Positions 26,401 through 33,341 of a DNA stretch of 64,000 nucleotides are shown piece by piece. The stretch's first letter is position 1. Each line of letters opens with the position of its first letter. The position numbers were made by a program, and so were the translations under genes. The DNA lies in assembly GCA_963726295.1 (NCBI GenBank), contig CAVSBW010000002.1:248001-312000 (forward strand). Reading direction: 5' to 3'. The notes under the pieces are model-generated. The model ran no database searches and was not told where the DNA came from. It saw nothing but the letters and a program-made list of their open reading frames with translations. This DNA is from DASSQJ01 sp963726295 (lineage in GTDB: Bacteria > Actinomycetota > Actinomycetes > Actinomycetales > Dermatophilaceae).

Positions 26401-26635
26401 CGAGGTCGACCTCGTCCGAGACGGCCTCCGGCTCCACGGTCTTCCCCGCTGCCTTCCCCGCGGTCGCGGGGCCCGCCGACGGGGCGTGCAGCCCGTGCGA
26501 GCGCACCGCCGTGGTCACCGGCCGGGGGTTCGCCGCGGCGGTGGCGCCGGGCCCGGTCGTGACGGCCGGGACGACGACGGCTACGGCGACGGCGGCGACC
26601 GCGGACACGGCGCGCCGCAGGACAGGTGAGCTCAT
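23462..26635 (-). CDS. Secreted amidase-SpoIID-CWB2 three-module wall hydrolase (1057 aa)
   Basis: Signal peptide residues 1-34, then a ~150-residue Ig-like/linker region. Residues ~193-375 are an N-acetylmuramoyl-L-alanine amidase (PGRP/Amidase_2) with zinc ligands in VIHHTAG (His224), IGHRDLN (His348) and SCPG (Cys356). Residues ~390-720 are a SpoIID/LytB domain (FGHGVGMSQYG, QAQAAAARGFAVSAYE, SSSGGRTQNSEDVW); SpoIID is a lytic transglycosylase acting on denuded glycan, so both steps could be on one chain. Residues ~745-1057 hold three CWB2 repeats (VVIASGEDRARSAAAVTGP, AVVVGGPALVSSTVVDQL) that bind secondary wall polymers. Start at 26635 (MSSPVLRR). MtrA-like repeats lie 70 bp upstream. 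Confidence 0.92.
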   Translation of the reverse strand: MSSPVLRRAVSAVAAVAVAVVVPAVTTGPGATAAANPRPVTTAVRSHGLHAPSAGPATAGKAAGKTVEPEAVSDEVDLEGGPRVIGVSWPHGDLSSTAAVEVRERRGSAWGDWERLDVDPTEGPDPGSEADLASRGGTAPYITTADAVQVRVVGGSAARARAARLDVVDATVTPADEQVAATPAGSASATATKPTIYTRADWGADESIRRAIVAEGRIRSAVIHHTAGSNSYTAADVPSIIRGIYIFHTLSRGWGDIGYNFLLDRYGRTWEGRWGGVAKPMVGAQAGGYNSQTFGASVLGDFTTAAVPSAVTTSLAKLIAWKLGLTGIDPAGTTVIDGKGTMKTVIGHRDLNSTSCPGDQMYAQLPTIRVRARQYQGATTAAAAPPSSTWTLSGAGFGHGVGMSQYGALEMARSGRSAADILGYYYRGTDYTAVDDRQVLNVNLLHGAGSVTVKVTALAAGSRGMRVTAGGSAMTAAPGATAKVTRSGTGVTVTCAACSPTTTLTGRTASVTWDDDKTLLDVGGTSYRDGYLRLIPTAGASTLEAVARVRIHDQYLDYVREVPWSWPAASLQAQAAAARGFAVSAYEAGLKSGCACHVYDTTQSQVFGGYPTGAEQTQWAAWRSAVRATGSSTTGYVVTYAGSIISSVYSSSSGGRTQNSEDVWSSALPYLRSVDDPWSLKSSNPNRRWLTRPATSALAGAFGLPDVARLDLSARYRSGAVATATATSADGTTASISGATFASRLGLKSSYVRRPVTRYSGSTPYAVAAAVARINRTSATTVVIASGEDRARSAAAVTGPLAQALKAPLLLTKASGLPSSTRTELSRRSGTLRSAVVVGGPALVSSTVVDQLRARGLSVTRVTGADRYALSAAVARRIAKVHPVSAAVVASGSTLADAIGAGGPSGRLGEPVLLTKSGAVPSSVSSALGALGVGAVRVVGNTTSVSTGVEDALRAQVGAVDRIDGSSRYSVAANVATFYRPMLPSATRATLVGGDDAVLSSALAAASLGHMTLYVTPSALPAQTRYVLQHSSDIGRVLVVGSTSTVRVSVAVLAMRS

Positions 26636-26704
26636 GGCAGGTCCACTGGGAGCGGGGGGTTGGACGGAGTCAGGGTGCCACACGTTGTCCCACCAGTCCC
26701 GCGG

Positions 26705-26722
26705 GTCACAGAATTCACAGCG
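26705..26722. promoter_or_regulatory. Two 9-bp direct repeats resembling an MtrA box
   Basis: GTCACAGAA directly followed by TTCACAGCG on the plus strand, 70-87 bp upstream of the amidase-SpoIID-CWB2 start. The second copy is one base from the GTCACAGCG consensus reported for MtrA, and the 9-bp phasing equals that at 23280-23306. Confidence 0.55.
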
Positions 26723-26836
26723 AGGGGTCTCAGCATCCGCGCATCGACCACCCGCGCCATCGGTGTGGCCGCGCCACCGGCGAGGAGCCCGTGGCGGCGC
26801 CCGGGGCACGGTGCCGAGGCCGACCGGGGCCCGCGC

Positions 26837-26842
26837 TAGTGT
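26837..26842 (+). promoter_or_regulatory. Leaderless-type -10 for scoA
   Basis: TAGTGT ends 8 nt before the A of the ATG at 26850; no ribosome-binding site intervenes. Confidence 0.55.
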
Positions 26843-26849
26843 GCCCGGC

Positions 26850-27623
26850 ATGGACAAAGTCGTCGCCACTCCTGCCGAGGCCGTGGCCGGGATCACCGAC
26901 GGGGCAACCCTCGCGGTCGGTGGGTTCGGGCTGTGCGGCATCCCGTCGGTCCTCATCGCCGAGCTGCACGCGCGGGGGGTGAGCGACCTCGAGGTGGTCT
27001 CGAACAACTGCGGGGTCGACGACTGGGGGCTGGGCATCCTGCTCGGCGCGAAGCAGATCCGGCGGATGGTCTCCAGCTACGTCGGGGAGAACAGGGAGTT
27101 CGCCCGCCAGTACCTCGAGGGCGAGCTCGAGGTGGAGCTGACCCCGCAGGGCACCCTGGCCGAGCGGCTGCGGGCCGGCGGCGCGGGCATCCCGGCGTTC
27201 TACACCCCGACCGGCGTCGGCTCCCAGGTCGCCGACGGCGGCCTGCCGTGGAAGTACGACGGGTCCGGCGGGGTCGAGAAGGCATCCCCCGCGAAGGAGG
27301 TCCGCGTGTTCGAGCGCGAGGGCGAGCAGCGCGAGTACGTCCTGGAGCACGCCATCGTCGCCGACTTCGGCCTCGTCCGGGCCTGGCGGGCCGACCGGCA
27401 CGGCAACCTCGTCTTCAACAAGTCCTCCCGCAACTTCAACCCGCTGTGCGCGATGTCCGGGCGGGTCACCGTCGCCGAGGTGGAGGAGCTCGTCGAGCCC
27501 GGCGAGCTCGACCCCGACGAGGTGCACCTGCCCGGCATCTACGTCCAGCGGGTGCTGCCGCTCACCGCTGAGCAGGCCGCCGAGAAGCGCATCGAGAAGC
27601 GCACCGTCACCGAGGAGGCCTGA
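26850..27623 (+). CDS. scoA: Succinyl-CoA:3-ketoacid CoA-transferase subunit A
   Basis: A 257-residue alpha subunit of the SCOT type. GGFGLCGIPSVLI near residue 29 is the CoA-binding glycine-rich segment, and VVSNNCGVDDWGLG near 53 and KSSRNFNPLCAMSGR near 192 are family-typical. With ScoB it moves CoA between succinate and acetoacetate for ketone-body/short-chain acid use. The ATG at 26850 follows a leaderless -10. The stop is 1 nt before scoB. The pair is set between two wall-amidase genes on the other strand, with no functional link apparent. Confidence 0.95.
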   Translation: MDKVVATPAEAVAGITDGATLAVGGFGLCGIPSVLIAELHARGVSDLEVVSNNCGVDDWGLGILLGAKQIRRMVSSYVGENREFARQYLEGELEVELTPQGTLAERLRAGGAGIPAFYTPTGVGSQVADGGLPWKYDGSGGVEKASPAKEVRVFEREGEQREYVLEHAIVADFGLVRAWRADRHGNLVFNKSSRNFNPLCAMSGRVTVAEVEELVEPGELDPDEVHLPGIYVQRVLPLTAEQAAEKRIEKRTVTEEA

Positions 27624-27624
27624 G

Positions 27625-28263
27625 ATGCCGCTCACCCGCCAGCAGATGGCCGCCCGGGCCGCCGCCGAGCTCGAGGACGGCGCCTACGTCAACCTCGGCA
27701 TCGGGCTGCCCACGCTCGTGCCGAACTACGTGCCCGACGACGTCGAGATCGTCCTGCAGTCCGAGAACGGCATCCTCGGCGTCGGCGCCTACCCCACGGA
27801 GGACCACGTCGACCCCGACCTCATCAACGCCGGCAAGGAGACCGTCACCGTGCGGCGTGGCGCCTCCTACTTCGACTCCGCCACCAGCTTCGGGATGATC
27901 CGCGGGGGCAAGGTCGACGCCGCCATCCTCGGTGCCATGCAGGTCTCGGCCACCGGCGACATCGCCAACTGGATGATCCCCGGCAAGATGGTCAAGGGGA
28001 TGGGTGGGGCGATGGACCTGGTCCACGGGGCCAAGAAGGTCGTGGTCCTCATGGAGCACGTCGCCAAGGACGGCTCGCACAAGATCCTCCAGGAGTGCAC
28101 CCTGCCCCTCACCGGCAAGGGCGTCGTCCAGCGCATCATCACCGACCTCGCCGTCCTCGATGTCACCCACGACGGGCTCGTCCTGCGCGAGCTCGCCGAG
28201 GGCGTCACCGAGGAGCAGGTGCGCGAGGCCACCGGCGCCGCGTTCACCACCGACCTGGCCTGA
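27625..28263 (+). CDS. scoB: Succinyl-CoA:3-ketoacid CoA-transferase subunit B
   Basis: A 212-residue beta subunit. The catalytic glutamate that forms the glutamyl-CoA thioester is in QSENGILG (near residue 48), and VNLGIGLPTLVPNYV plus GAMQVSATGDIANWMIPGK are family landmarks. It begins 1 nt after the scoA stop, so the two are translated as a unit in equal amounts. It converges with the CWB2 amidase gene; the 28-nt gap contains a short CCGCG/CGCGG stem that might serve both directions. Confidence 0.95.
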   Translation: MPLTRQQMAARAAAELEDGAYVNLGIGLPTLVPNYVPDDVEIVLQSENGILGVGAYPTEDHVDPDLINAGKETVTVRRGASYFDSATSFGMIRGGKVDAAILGAMQVSATGDIANWMIPGKMVKGMGGAMDLVHGAKKVVVLMEHVAKDGSHKILQECTLPLTGKGVVQRIITDLAVLDVTHDGLVLRELAEGVTEEQVREATGAAFTTDLA

Positions 28264-28291
28264 TGCCCCGGCCCGACCCCGCGGCGCGCGG

Positions 28292-30646
28292 TCAGTCGAG
28301 GAGGGCCCGCTGGGCCTCCCCGCCGGTGCGCATCGACACGCCGCCGGTGCCGCCGAGGATGTCGAGGCGCGTGAGGTCCGCGTTGCCCTTGAGCCAGGCG
28401 GCCACGACCGGGGGGACCGAAGTCCTGGAGACGTACAGCTCGGGCCAGCCCTTCTGGGCGGCCGAGACGGTGTTGGGCCACGCCTGCTCGGAGCCGGAGC
28501 CCACGAAGACACGGGACACGTCCACGCCCTCCCCTCGGGCCCAGTCCGCCACCACGACGCTCAAGGCATAGCGGTTCGACGCGCTGAGGCGGCGCGGGTC
28601 GGGGACGGCGGCGGTGACGGCATCCGACACCGTGCGCGGACCGCCGGCCACGACGACGTGCTGTACCCCGAGGTCGTCGAGGGCCGTCGCGGTGGCGCCC
28701 GGCAGCGCGTCCCTGCGGGTGAGCAGGATCGGCCGGCGCAGCGCCGAGGCCGGTCCGGCGATGGCGAGCCACGAGATGGACGACTCCGGCCCGCTCGCGA
28801 GGATGACGTCGGGCGCCGGGGCGTCACCGGCGATCGTCCGGGCCACGTTGGCCGCGACCTCGTACCGGCTGTTGCCGGTGATCCGGGTGATGTGGTCGGG
28901 TGCCACCCCGAGGGACCCGATCTCGTCGAGCACCTTGTCGGAGACCCACGCCGGGCCGCCGACGACCGTGACGTCGGTGACGCCGCGGCGGACGATCTCG
29001 GCCCGCGTCTGGCTGGGCAGGTAGTCGGAGTGCGTCTGGAGCAGGACGGCGCCGTCGGCCCGGGCCAGCGGCCCGGCGACGAAGGCGAGCGGCATGCCGT
29101 TGGTCGTCCCGTTGACGAGGACGATCCTCGTCGTCGCGCTCACCCGTCGCGCGGCGGCGATGTTGAAGGAGTACCGGTCGGGGGCCATCAGGCGTGGCGG
29201 GCAGAAGCCGGGAGGGGCGCCGGTGGCGTTCGCCACCGTCATCGTCAGCGTGATCGGCCGCGCGGCCGCCCGCGTGCCGCTCCCGCTGCTCGCGCTGAGC
29301 CGCAACCGGTAGTCACCGGGGGGCGCCGCTGAGCCGTCCGCCAGGAGCCCGTTCCAGCTCGCCGTGAACGCCTGGCCCGCCGAGGCCTTGCCGCGCACCA
29401 CGGCGATGGCCTCGCTGCGGCACGGGCTCGTGACCGTCAGCCGCCACGAGAGGGACGCGCCGGCCCTGGCCTTGGCGCTCGCCCCTCCCCCGCCGTACGC
29501 GACCCGGGTCCGGCTGAGGGACGGCTGGTAGAACATCGTCCCCTGGTAGGCCTTGGCCCGGGTGCGGATCCAGCCGAGCTTGTCGTACACCCGCTGCCCC
29601 GGACAGCTCGTCGCGTAGCTGTCCCGGTGGCCGTTCACCGTGCGGAAGGTGCCGTAGCCGTCGAGCACGGTGCTGGCGGTCGGGTCGACGTACGACAGCC
29701 CCAGCTTCCAGGCCGCCAGCTTCGCCTCCGCGGTGAGCGCCGCGGTGGAGGGGGCGGTGCTCGTGTAGTCGCCGAGGATGGCGGCGCCGTACGTCTGGCT
29801 GTTCACCCCGAGGGCGTGCGCACCGACGACCGGCTCGTCGGTGCCGCCGTAGCGGCCCTCCCAGGTGCGGCCGAAACGGTCGATGACGAAGTTGTAGCCG
29901 ATGTCGCCCCACCCGCGGTCCACCGCGTGGAAGCGGTAGATCCCCCGGATGATGGCGGGCACCTCGCTCGCGGTGTAGTCGTTCGAGCCCGCCGTGTGGT
30001 GCACGACCGCCGCCTTGACCACCCCGAAGGTGTTGGTGTGGCTGCGGATCCTCTCGTCCGCGCCCCACTGCCGCCGGGTGTAGATCGTCGGACGCGAGGC
30101 GCGCGCGCCCGCCGCGCCGGCGACGACCGGCGCGGGCGCGTCCGCCTCCGACCGACCAGGGTCGACGACGTCCAGGCGGGGGGTGACGGTGAGCGCCCGG
30201 GTCCGGGTGACCACCCTGGTCTGCACGGCGTCGGCGGTGCTCACCCACGGGTCGGTCCCCTCGCGCCCGGTCGCGGCGTCGCCGTCACCGGGGTCGGGCC
30301 CGTGCCCCGGGTCCACGTGCATCGTCGTCCAGGAGCCCCAGCGGCCGTCGCGCCTCTCCCTGATCTCGACCTCGCCGTCGACGGGTCCCCGACCGGTCCA
30401 CGTGACCCCGACCACGTGCACCTGACCGTCGAGCGACACGGCCTCGGACTCGGCGGCGGACCGGCCGCCCAGTGCGGTGGCCCTGGCCCTCGAGGTGTGG
30501 GCGAGGGGTCGCGACTCCATCGAGGTCGCCACCGGGTGGGGCCGTGGTGCCGCGTGGATGGGGCCGACGAGGACCACGGGGACGGCCACGGCGAGCCCGA
30601 GGGACAGGGTGACGGCGGACAGCATGCGCAGGGTTCTGGAGATCAT
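28292..30646 (-). CDS. Secreted PGRP-type amidase with CWB2 repeats (784 aa)
   Basis: Signal peptide residues 1-32, an Ig-like region, then an Amidase_2/PGRP zinc amidase (residues ~185-365) with VVHHTAGSN, NGHRDSYATSCPG and the WGDIGYNFVIDRFGRTWEGRYGG core. It is clearly paralogous to the N-terminal half of the gene at 23462. Instead of a SpoIID domain it has a ~110-residue FlgD-Ig-like segment (AGQAFTASWNGLLADGS) and then three CWB2 repeats (~475-780; VTVVGGPAWVSDKVLDEI). Inferred: cleavage of the MurNAc-L-Ala bond while tethered to wall polymer. A single GTTACACAG half-site lies ~40 bp upstream. The ABC exporter with a CWB2-like domain is the next gene upstream. Confidence 0.92.
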   Translation of the reverse strand: MISRTLRMLSAVTLSLGLAVAVPVVLVGPIHAAPRPHPVATSMESRPLAHTSRARATALGGRSAAESEAVSLDGQVHVVGVTWTGRGPVDGEVEIRERRDGRWGSWTTMHVDPGHGPDPGDGDAATGREGTDPWVSTADAVQTRVVTRTRALTVTPRLDVVDPGRSEADAPAPVVAGAAGARASRPTIYTRRQWGADERIRSHTNTFGVVKAAVVHHTAGSNDYTASEVPAIIRGIYRFHAVDRGWGDIGYNFVIDRFGRTWEGRYGGTDEPVVGAHALGVNSQTYGAAILGDYTSTAPSTAALTAEAKLAAWKLGLSYVDPTASTVLDGYGTFRTVNGHRDSYATSCPGQRVYDKLGWIRTRAKAYQGTMFYQPSLSRTRVAYGGGGASAKARAGASLSWRLTVTSPCRSEAIAVVRGKASAGQAFTASWNGLLADGSAAPPGDYRLRLSASSGSGTRAAARPITLTMTVANATGAPPGFCPPRLMAPDRYSFNIAAARRVSATTRIVLVNGTTNGMPLAFVAGPLARADGAVLLQTHSDYLPSQTRAEIVRRGVTDVTVVGGPAWVSDKVLDEIGSLGVAPDHITRITGNSRYEVAANVARTIAGDAPAPDVILASGPESSISWLAIAGPASALRRPILLTRRDALPGATATALDDLGVQHVVVAGGPRTVSDAVTAAVPDPRRLSASNRYALSVVVADWARGEGVDVSRVFVGSGSEQAWPNTVSAAQKGWPELYVSRTSVPPVVAAWLKGNADLTRLDILGGTGGVSMRTGGEAQRALLD

Positions 30647-30751
30647 GGGAGTCGTCCGGAGGAGGCGGGTCGGGACGCCGCCAGCGTTACACAGATGCCC
30701 CAGGAGTTCTCCCGTTTCACGGGCGACCCGCCGAAACCGGGGGCCCGGACC

Positions 30752-32473
30752 CTAGAAGTCGACCTCGGAGTCGTCGAGCCGCTCCTCGCCGCTGAGGTAG
30801 CCGGCCAGCATCTGGCGCACCCCGGCCGACACCGCCATCTGGCCGCCGACCACCACGACGTGGCTCGGCGCCAGCCGCTCCAGCTGGGTGTGGGTGGCCG
30901 GGGGCACCTCGTCGCGCTCGACGAGGAGCAGGGGGGCGTCGGACAGGGTCGCCACCGCGGCCGCGCAGACCGCGTCGGCGGGCGCGGCGTACGAGGCGAC
31001 GTAGACGACGCCGACCTGCCCGGGGCTGAACGACTCCGCGGCGTCGGCCGCCGCCTGCACGGCCGTCGGCGAGAGCAGCCGCTCGGCCCCCTCCGCCGCG
31101 AGGTCGCCGAGCTCGTCGACGACGCGGTCGGGAAGCACACCGGCATCGGCCACGACGACGAGCCGGCGCGGGCGGACCCGCTCCAGCACCTCGACGTGCT
31201 CGGGGGTGGGGCCGTCGACGGGGTCGACGAGCAGCACGCGGCCGTCGTCGTCGCACGCCCGCAGGGCGGCAACGAGGGCGGCCGCGGAGTCGTCGACGGG
31301 CACGAGATACACGGTGTCGACGCCGTCCTCGGCCCCGACGTCGGCGAGCAGGGCCAGGCTCACCGCCACCCCGTCGTCACCCCCGAGCCGCTCACCGCGC
31401 ACCCCCACCTGGGCCAGGGTCTCGACGACCGCCTCCCCCAGCACCTCGTCGCTGCCGAGCAGCACGGCCCGCTGGGGCTCCAGCCGCTCGACCTCCTTGC
31501 GGGTGACGGGGATGAGGCGGGTCGGGACGCTGAGCAGCAGCGGAGCACCCACCTTCGCGGCGGCGGGCAGGGCGGCCAGGGCCAGCGGCAGGTTGTCACC
31601 GGGGGCGAGCACGACGGTGTCCCGCGGGCCCGGGGTTCCCCACCGGGCTGTCCGCGCGGACGTGTGGTACCTCGTGTCGCCGGACCAGCGCTCGACCCCG
31701 GGCACGTCGGGCTCGATGGGCTTGGCCTTGCCGAGCGACTTCTGGGTCGCCTCCGCATAGGCGTCGACGACCTCCTCGACCGGACCGTCCATGACGAGCC
31801 GGCCCTTCTCGAGCCAGAGCGCACGGTCGCACATCGAGCGGATGGTGGCCGCCGAGTGCGAGACGAGGAACACCGTGCCCGCCTGGTCGCGCAGCTTCTC
31901 GATCCGCTGCTGGCTGCGCGTCCGGAAGTCGGCGTCGCCGGTGGCGAGGGCCTCGTCGATGACGAGCACCTTGGGCACGGCGGCGGTCGAGATGGCGAAC
32001 CGCAGGCGGGCCGCCATCCCGGAGGAGTAGGTCGACATCGGCAGGTGGATGGCGTCACCGATCCCGGAGAACTCGACGATCTCGTCGAACACCTCGTCGA
32101 CCTCGGCCCGGCTCAGCCCGAGGGCCTGGGCGCCGATGTAGATGTTGCGCGCCCCGGAGAGCTGCTTGACGAGCACTGCGTTGACCCCGAGCAGCGAGGG
32201 CGTGCCGTCGGCCCACACCTCGCCGCTGGTCGGCGGCACGAGACCTGCCACGGTGCGCAGCAGCGTCGACTTCCCCGAGCCGTTGCGGCCGATGACGCCG
32301 ACCGACTCGCCGTGGTTGGTGACGAACGAGATGTCCTTGACGGCGTGGATCTTGCGCATCCGCCGCCGCTCCCCACCACGCAGCCCGCCACCGGGACGGG
32401 CACCGGCGAAGACGCGGTAGACGATGTCGACGTGCGAGACGATCACCGACGGTCGCGGCTCAGCCCCGGCCAT
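30752..32473 (-). CDS. ABC exporter ATPase (TagH/Wzt type) fused to a cytosolic CWB2-like triplet
   Basis: Residues 1-250 are a polysaccharide/teichoic-acid export ATPase: Walker A GRNGSGKST (62-70), signature YSSGM (149-153), Walker B VLVIDEA (169-175) and H-loop His206. Residues ~260-565 are three CWB2-like repeats, first GDTRYHTSARTARWG, VVLAPGDNLPLALAALPAA, GAPLLLSVP, RAVLLGSDEVLGEAV; last DAPLLLVERDEVPPATHTQL, HVVVVGGQMAVSAGV. No signal peptide or helix exists, so this wall-binding fold must lie in the cytoplasm. In Wzt the C-terminal domain recognises the exported glycan; by analogy this module may read the polymer. ATG at 32473 overlaps the permease by 14 nt and has GGAGGG upstream. 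Confidence 0.9.
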   Translation of the reverse strand: MAGAEPRPSVIVSHVDIVYRVFAGARPGGGLRGGERRRMRKIHAVKDISFVTNHGESVGVIGRNGSGKSTLLRTVAGLVPPTSGEVWADGTPSLLGVNAVLVKQLSGARNIYIGAQALGLSRAEVDEVFDEIVEFSGIGDAIHLPMSTYSSGMAARLRFAISTAAVPKVLVIDEALATGDADFRTRSQQRIEKLRDQAGTVFLVSHSAATIRSMCDRALWLEKGRLVMDGPVEEVVDAYAEATQKSLGKAKPIEPDVPGVERWSGDTRYHTSARTARWGTPGPRDTVVLAPGDNLPLALAALPAAAKVGAPLLLSVPTRLIPVTRKEVERLEPQRAVLLGSDEVLGEAVVETLAQVGVRGERLGGDDGVAVSLALLADVGAEDGVDTVYLVPVDDSAAALVAALRACDDDGRVLLVDPVDGPTPEHVEVLERVRPRRLVVVADAGVLPDRVVDELGDLAAEGAERLLSPTAVQAAADAAESFSPGQVGVVYVASYAAPADAVCAAAVATLSDAPLLLVERDEVPPATHTQLERLAPSHVVVVGGQMAVSAGVRQMLAGYLSGEERLDDSEVDF

Positions 32474-33341
32474 AGGTACCCTCCCCCCGCCAGAAGACGA
32501 CGACCCCGGCGACGAGGAGCACGACGGCCCACGCCCCGGACACCACCCACATGTGGGTGACGATCGGGTGCTCGGCGAGGAGGGCCTGCCGCCCGAGCTC
32601 GAGCTGGAGGGCGAACGGCTGGTAGGCGAGCACCTTCCCGACCACCGCCGGGAACTGCGCGGCGAACACGGCGATGCTGAAGAACACCCCGGAGGTGTAG
32701 CGCATGAGGCGCACCATCAGCGGGATGAAGTTGGCGAGGTCGCGCGAGGCGTTGACCACGCGGGCCGCGATGAGCGCGATTCCCGTGAGCTGGACCATCT
32801 GGAGCAGCACCGCGACCGGGAAGAGCAGCCAGTGCCACGTCAGGGCCTCGCCCGTGAGCGGCGTGAGAACGAGGAGCAGGACGAAGGCCGGCCACGACGT
32901 GTAGAGCTCGGTCAGCGCCACGGAGATCGGAAGCGCCGCCCGGGGGAAGCGCAGCGCCCGCACGAGGCCGAGGTTGTTCGCGATGGCCTTGGCGCCTCCC
33001 GAGATCACCGACGCGGTGACACCGAAGAGGACCACGCCGATGGAGAGGAAGGCGATGAAGTTCTCGACGCCCCGGTCCGTCCGCAGGAGCACTCCGAAGA
33101 TGAGGAAGTAGCTGACGATGAGAAGGGCCGGGTTGAACAGCGACCACAGCATCCCGAGCCGGTTCCGCTGGTACTTCGCCGCTCCCTGCGCGGCGGACAG
33201 CGTGAGGATGAACTGGCGCCGCTCCCAGAGCTGGGCCAGGTAGGCACCGAGCCCCGGACGGGACGACAGCGAGCTCAGCCCGTGCCGCTTCGCGAGGGCG
33301 CGCGCGTCCTCGATCGACGGCGCCGGCCTGCCCGAGCTCAC
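32460..33341 (-). CDS. ABC-2 type polysaccharide/teichoic acid export permease (TagG/Wzm type)
   Basis: A 293-residue permease with six predicted helices after a ~65-residue cytosolic N-terminus. The elements QGAAKYQRNRLGMLWSLFNP, RALRFPRAALPISVALTEL and the C-terminal FALQLELGRQALL are typical of ABC2_membrane exporters of O-antigen and teichoic acid. With the ATPase at 30752 it should flip an undecaprenyl-pyrophosphate-linked polymer across the membrane. GTG at 33341 overlaps the dehydrogenase stop (GTGA). Confidence 0.92.
   Translation of the reverse strand: MSSGRPAPSIEDARALAKRHGLSSLSSRPGLGAYLAQLWERRQFILTLSAAQGAAKYQRNRLGMLWSLFNPALLIVSYFLIFGVLLRTDRGVENFIAFLSIGVVLFGVTASVISGGAKAIANNLGLVRALRFPRAALPISVALTELYTSWPAFVLLLVLTPLTGEALTWHWLLFPVAVLLQMVQLTGIALIAARVVNASRDLANFIPLMVRLMRYTSGVFFSIAVFAAQFPAVVGKVLAYQPFALQLELGRQALLAEHPIVTHMWVVSGAWAVVLLVAGVVVFWRGEGTYGRG

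Noticed and set aside
26850..28263. scoAB as recently inserted foreign DNA between two wall-amidase genes
   Set aside because: Composition and codon use match the neighbours, and no repeats or mobile-element ends flank the pair.
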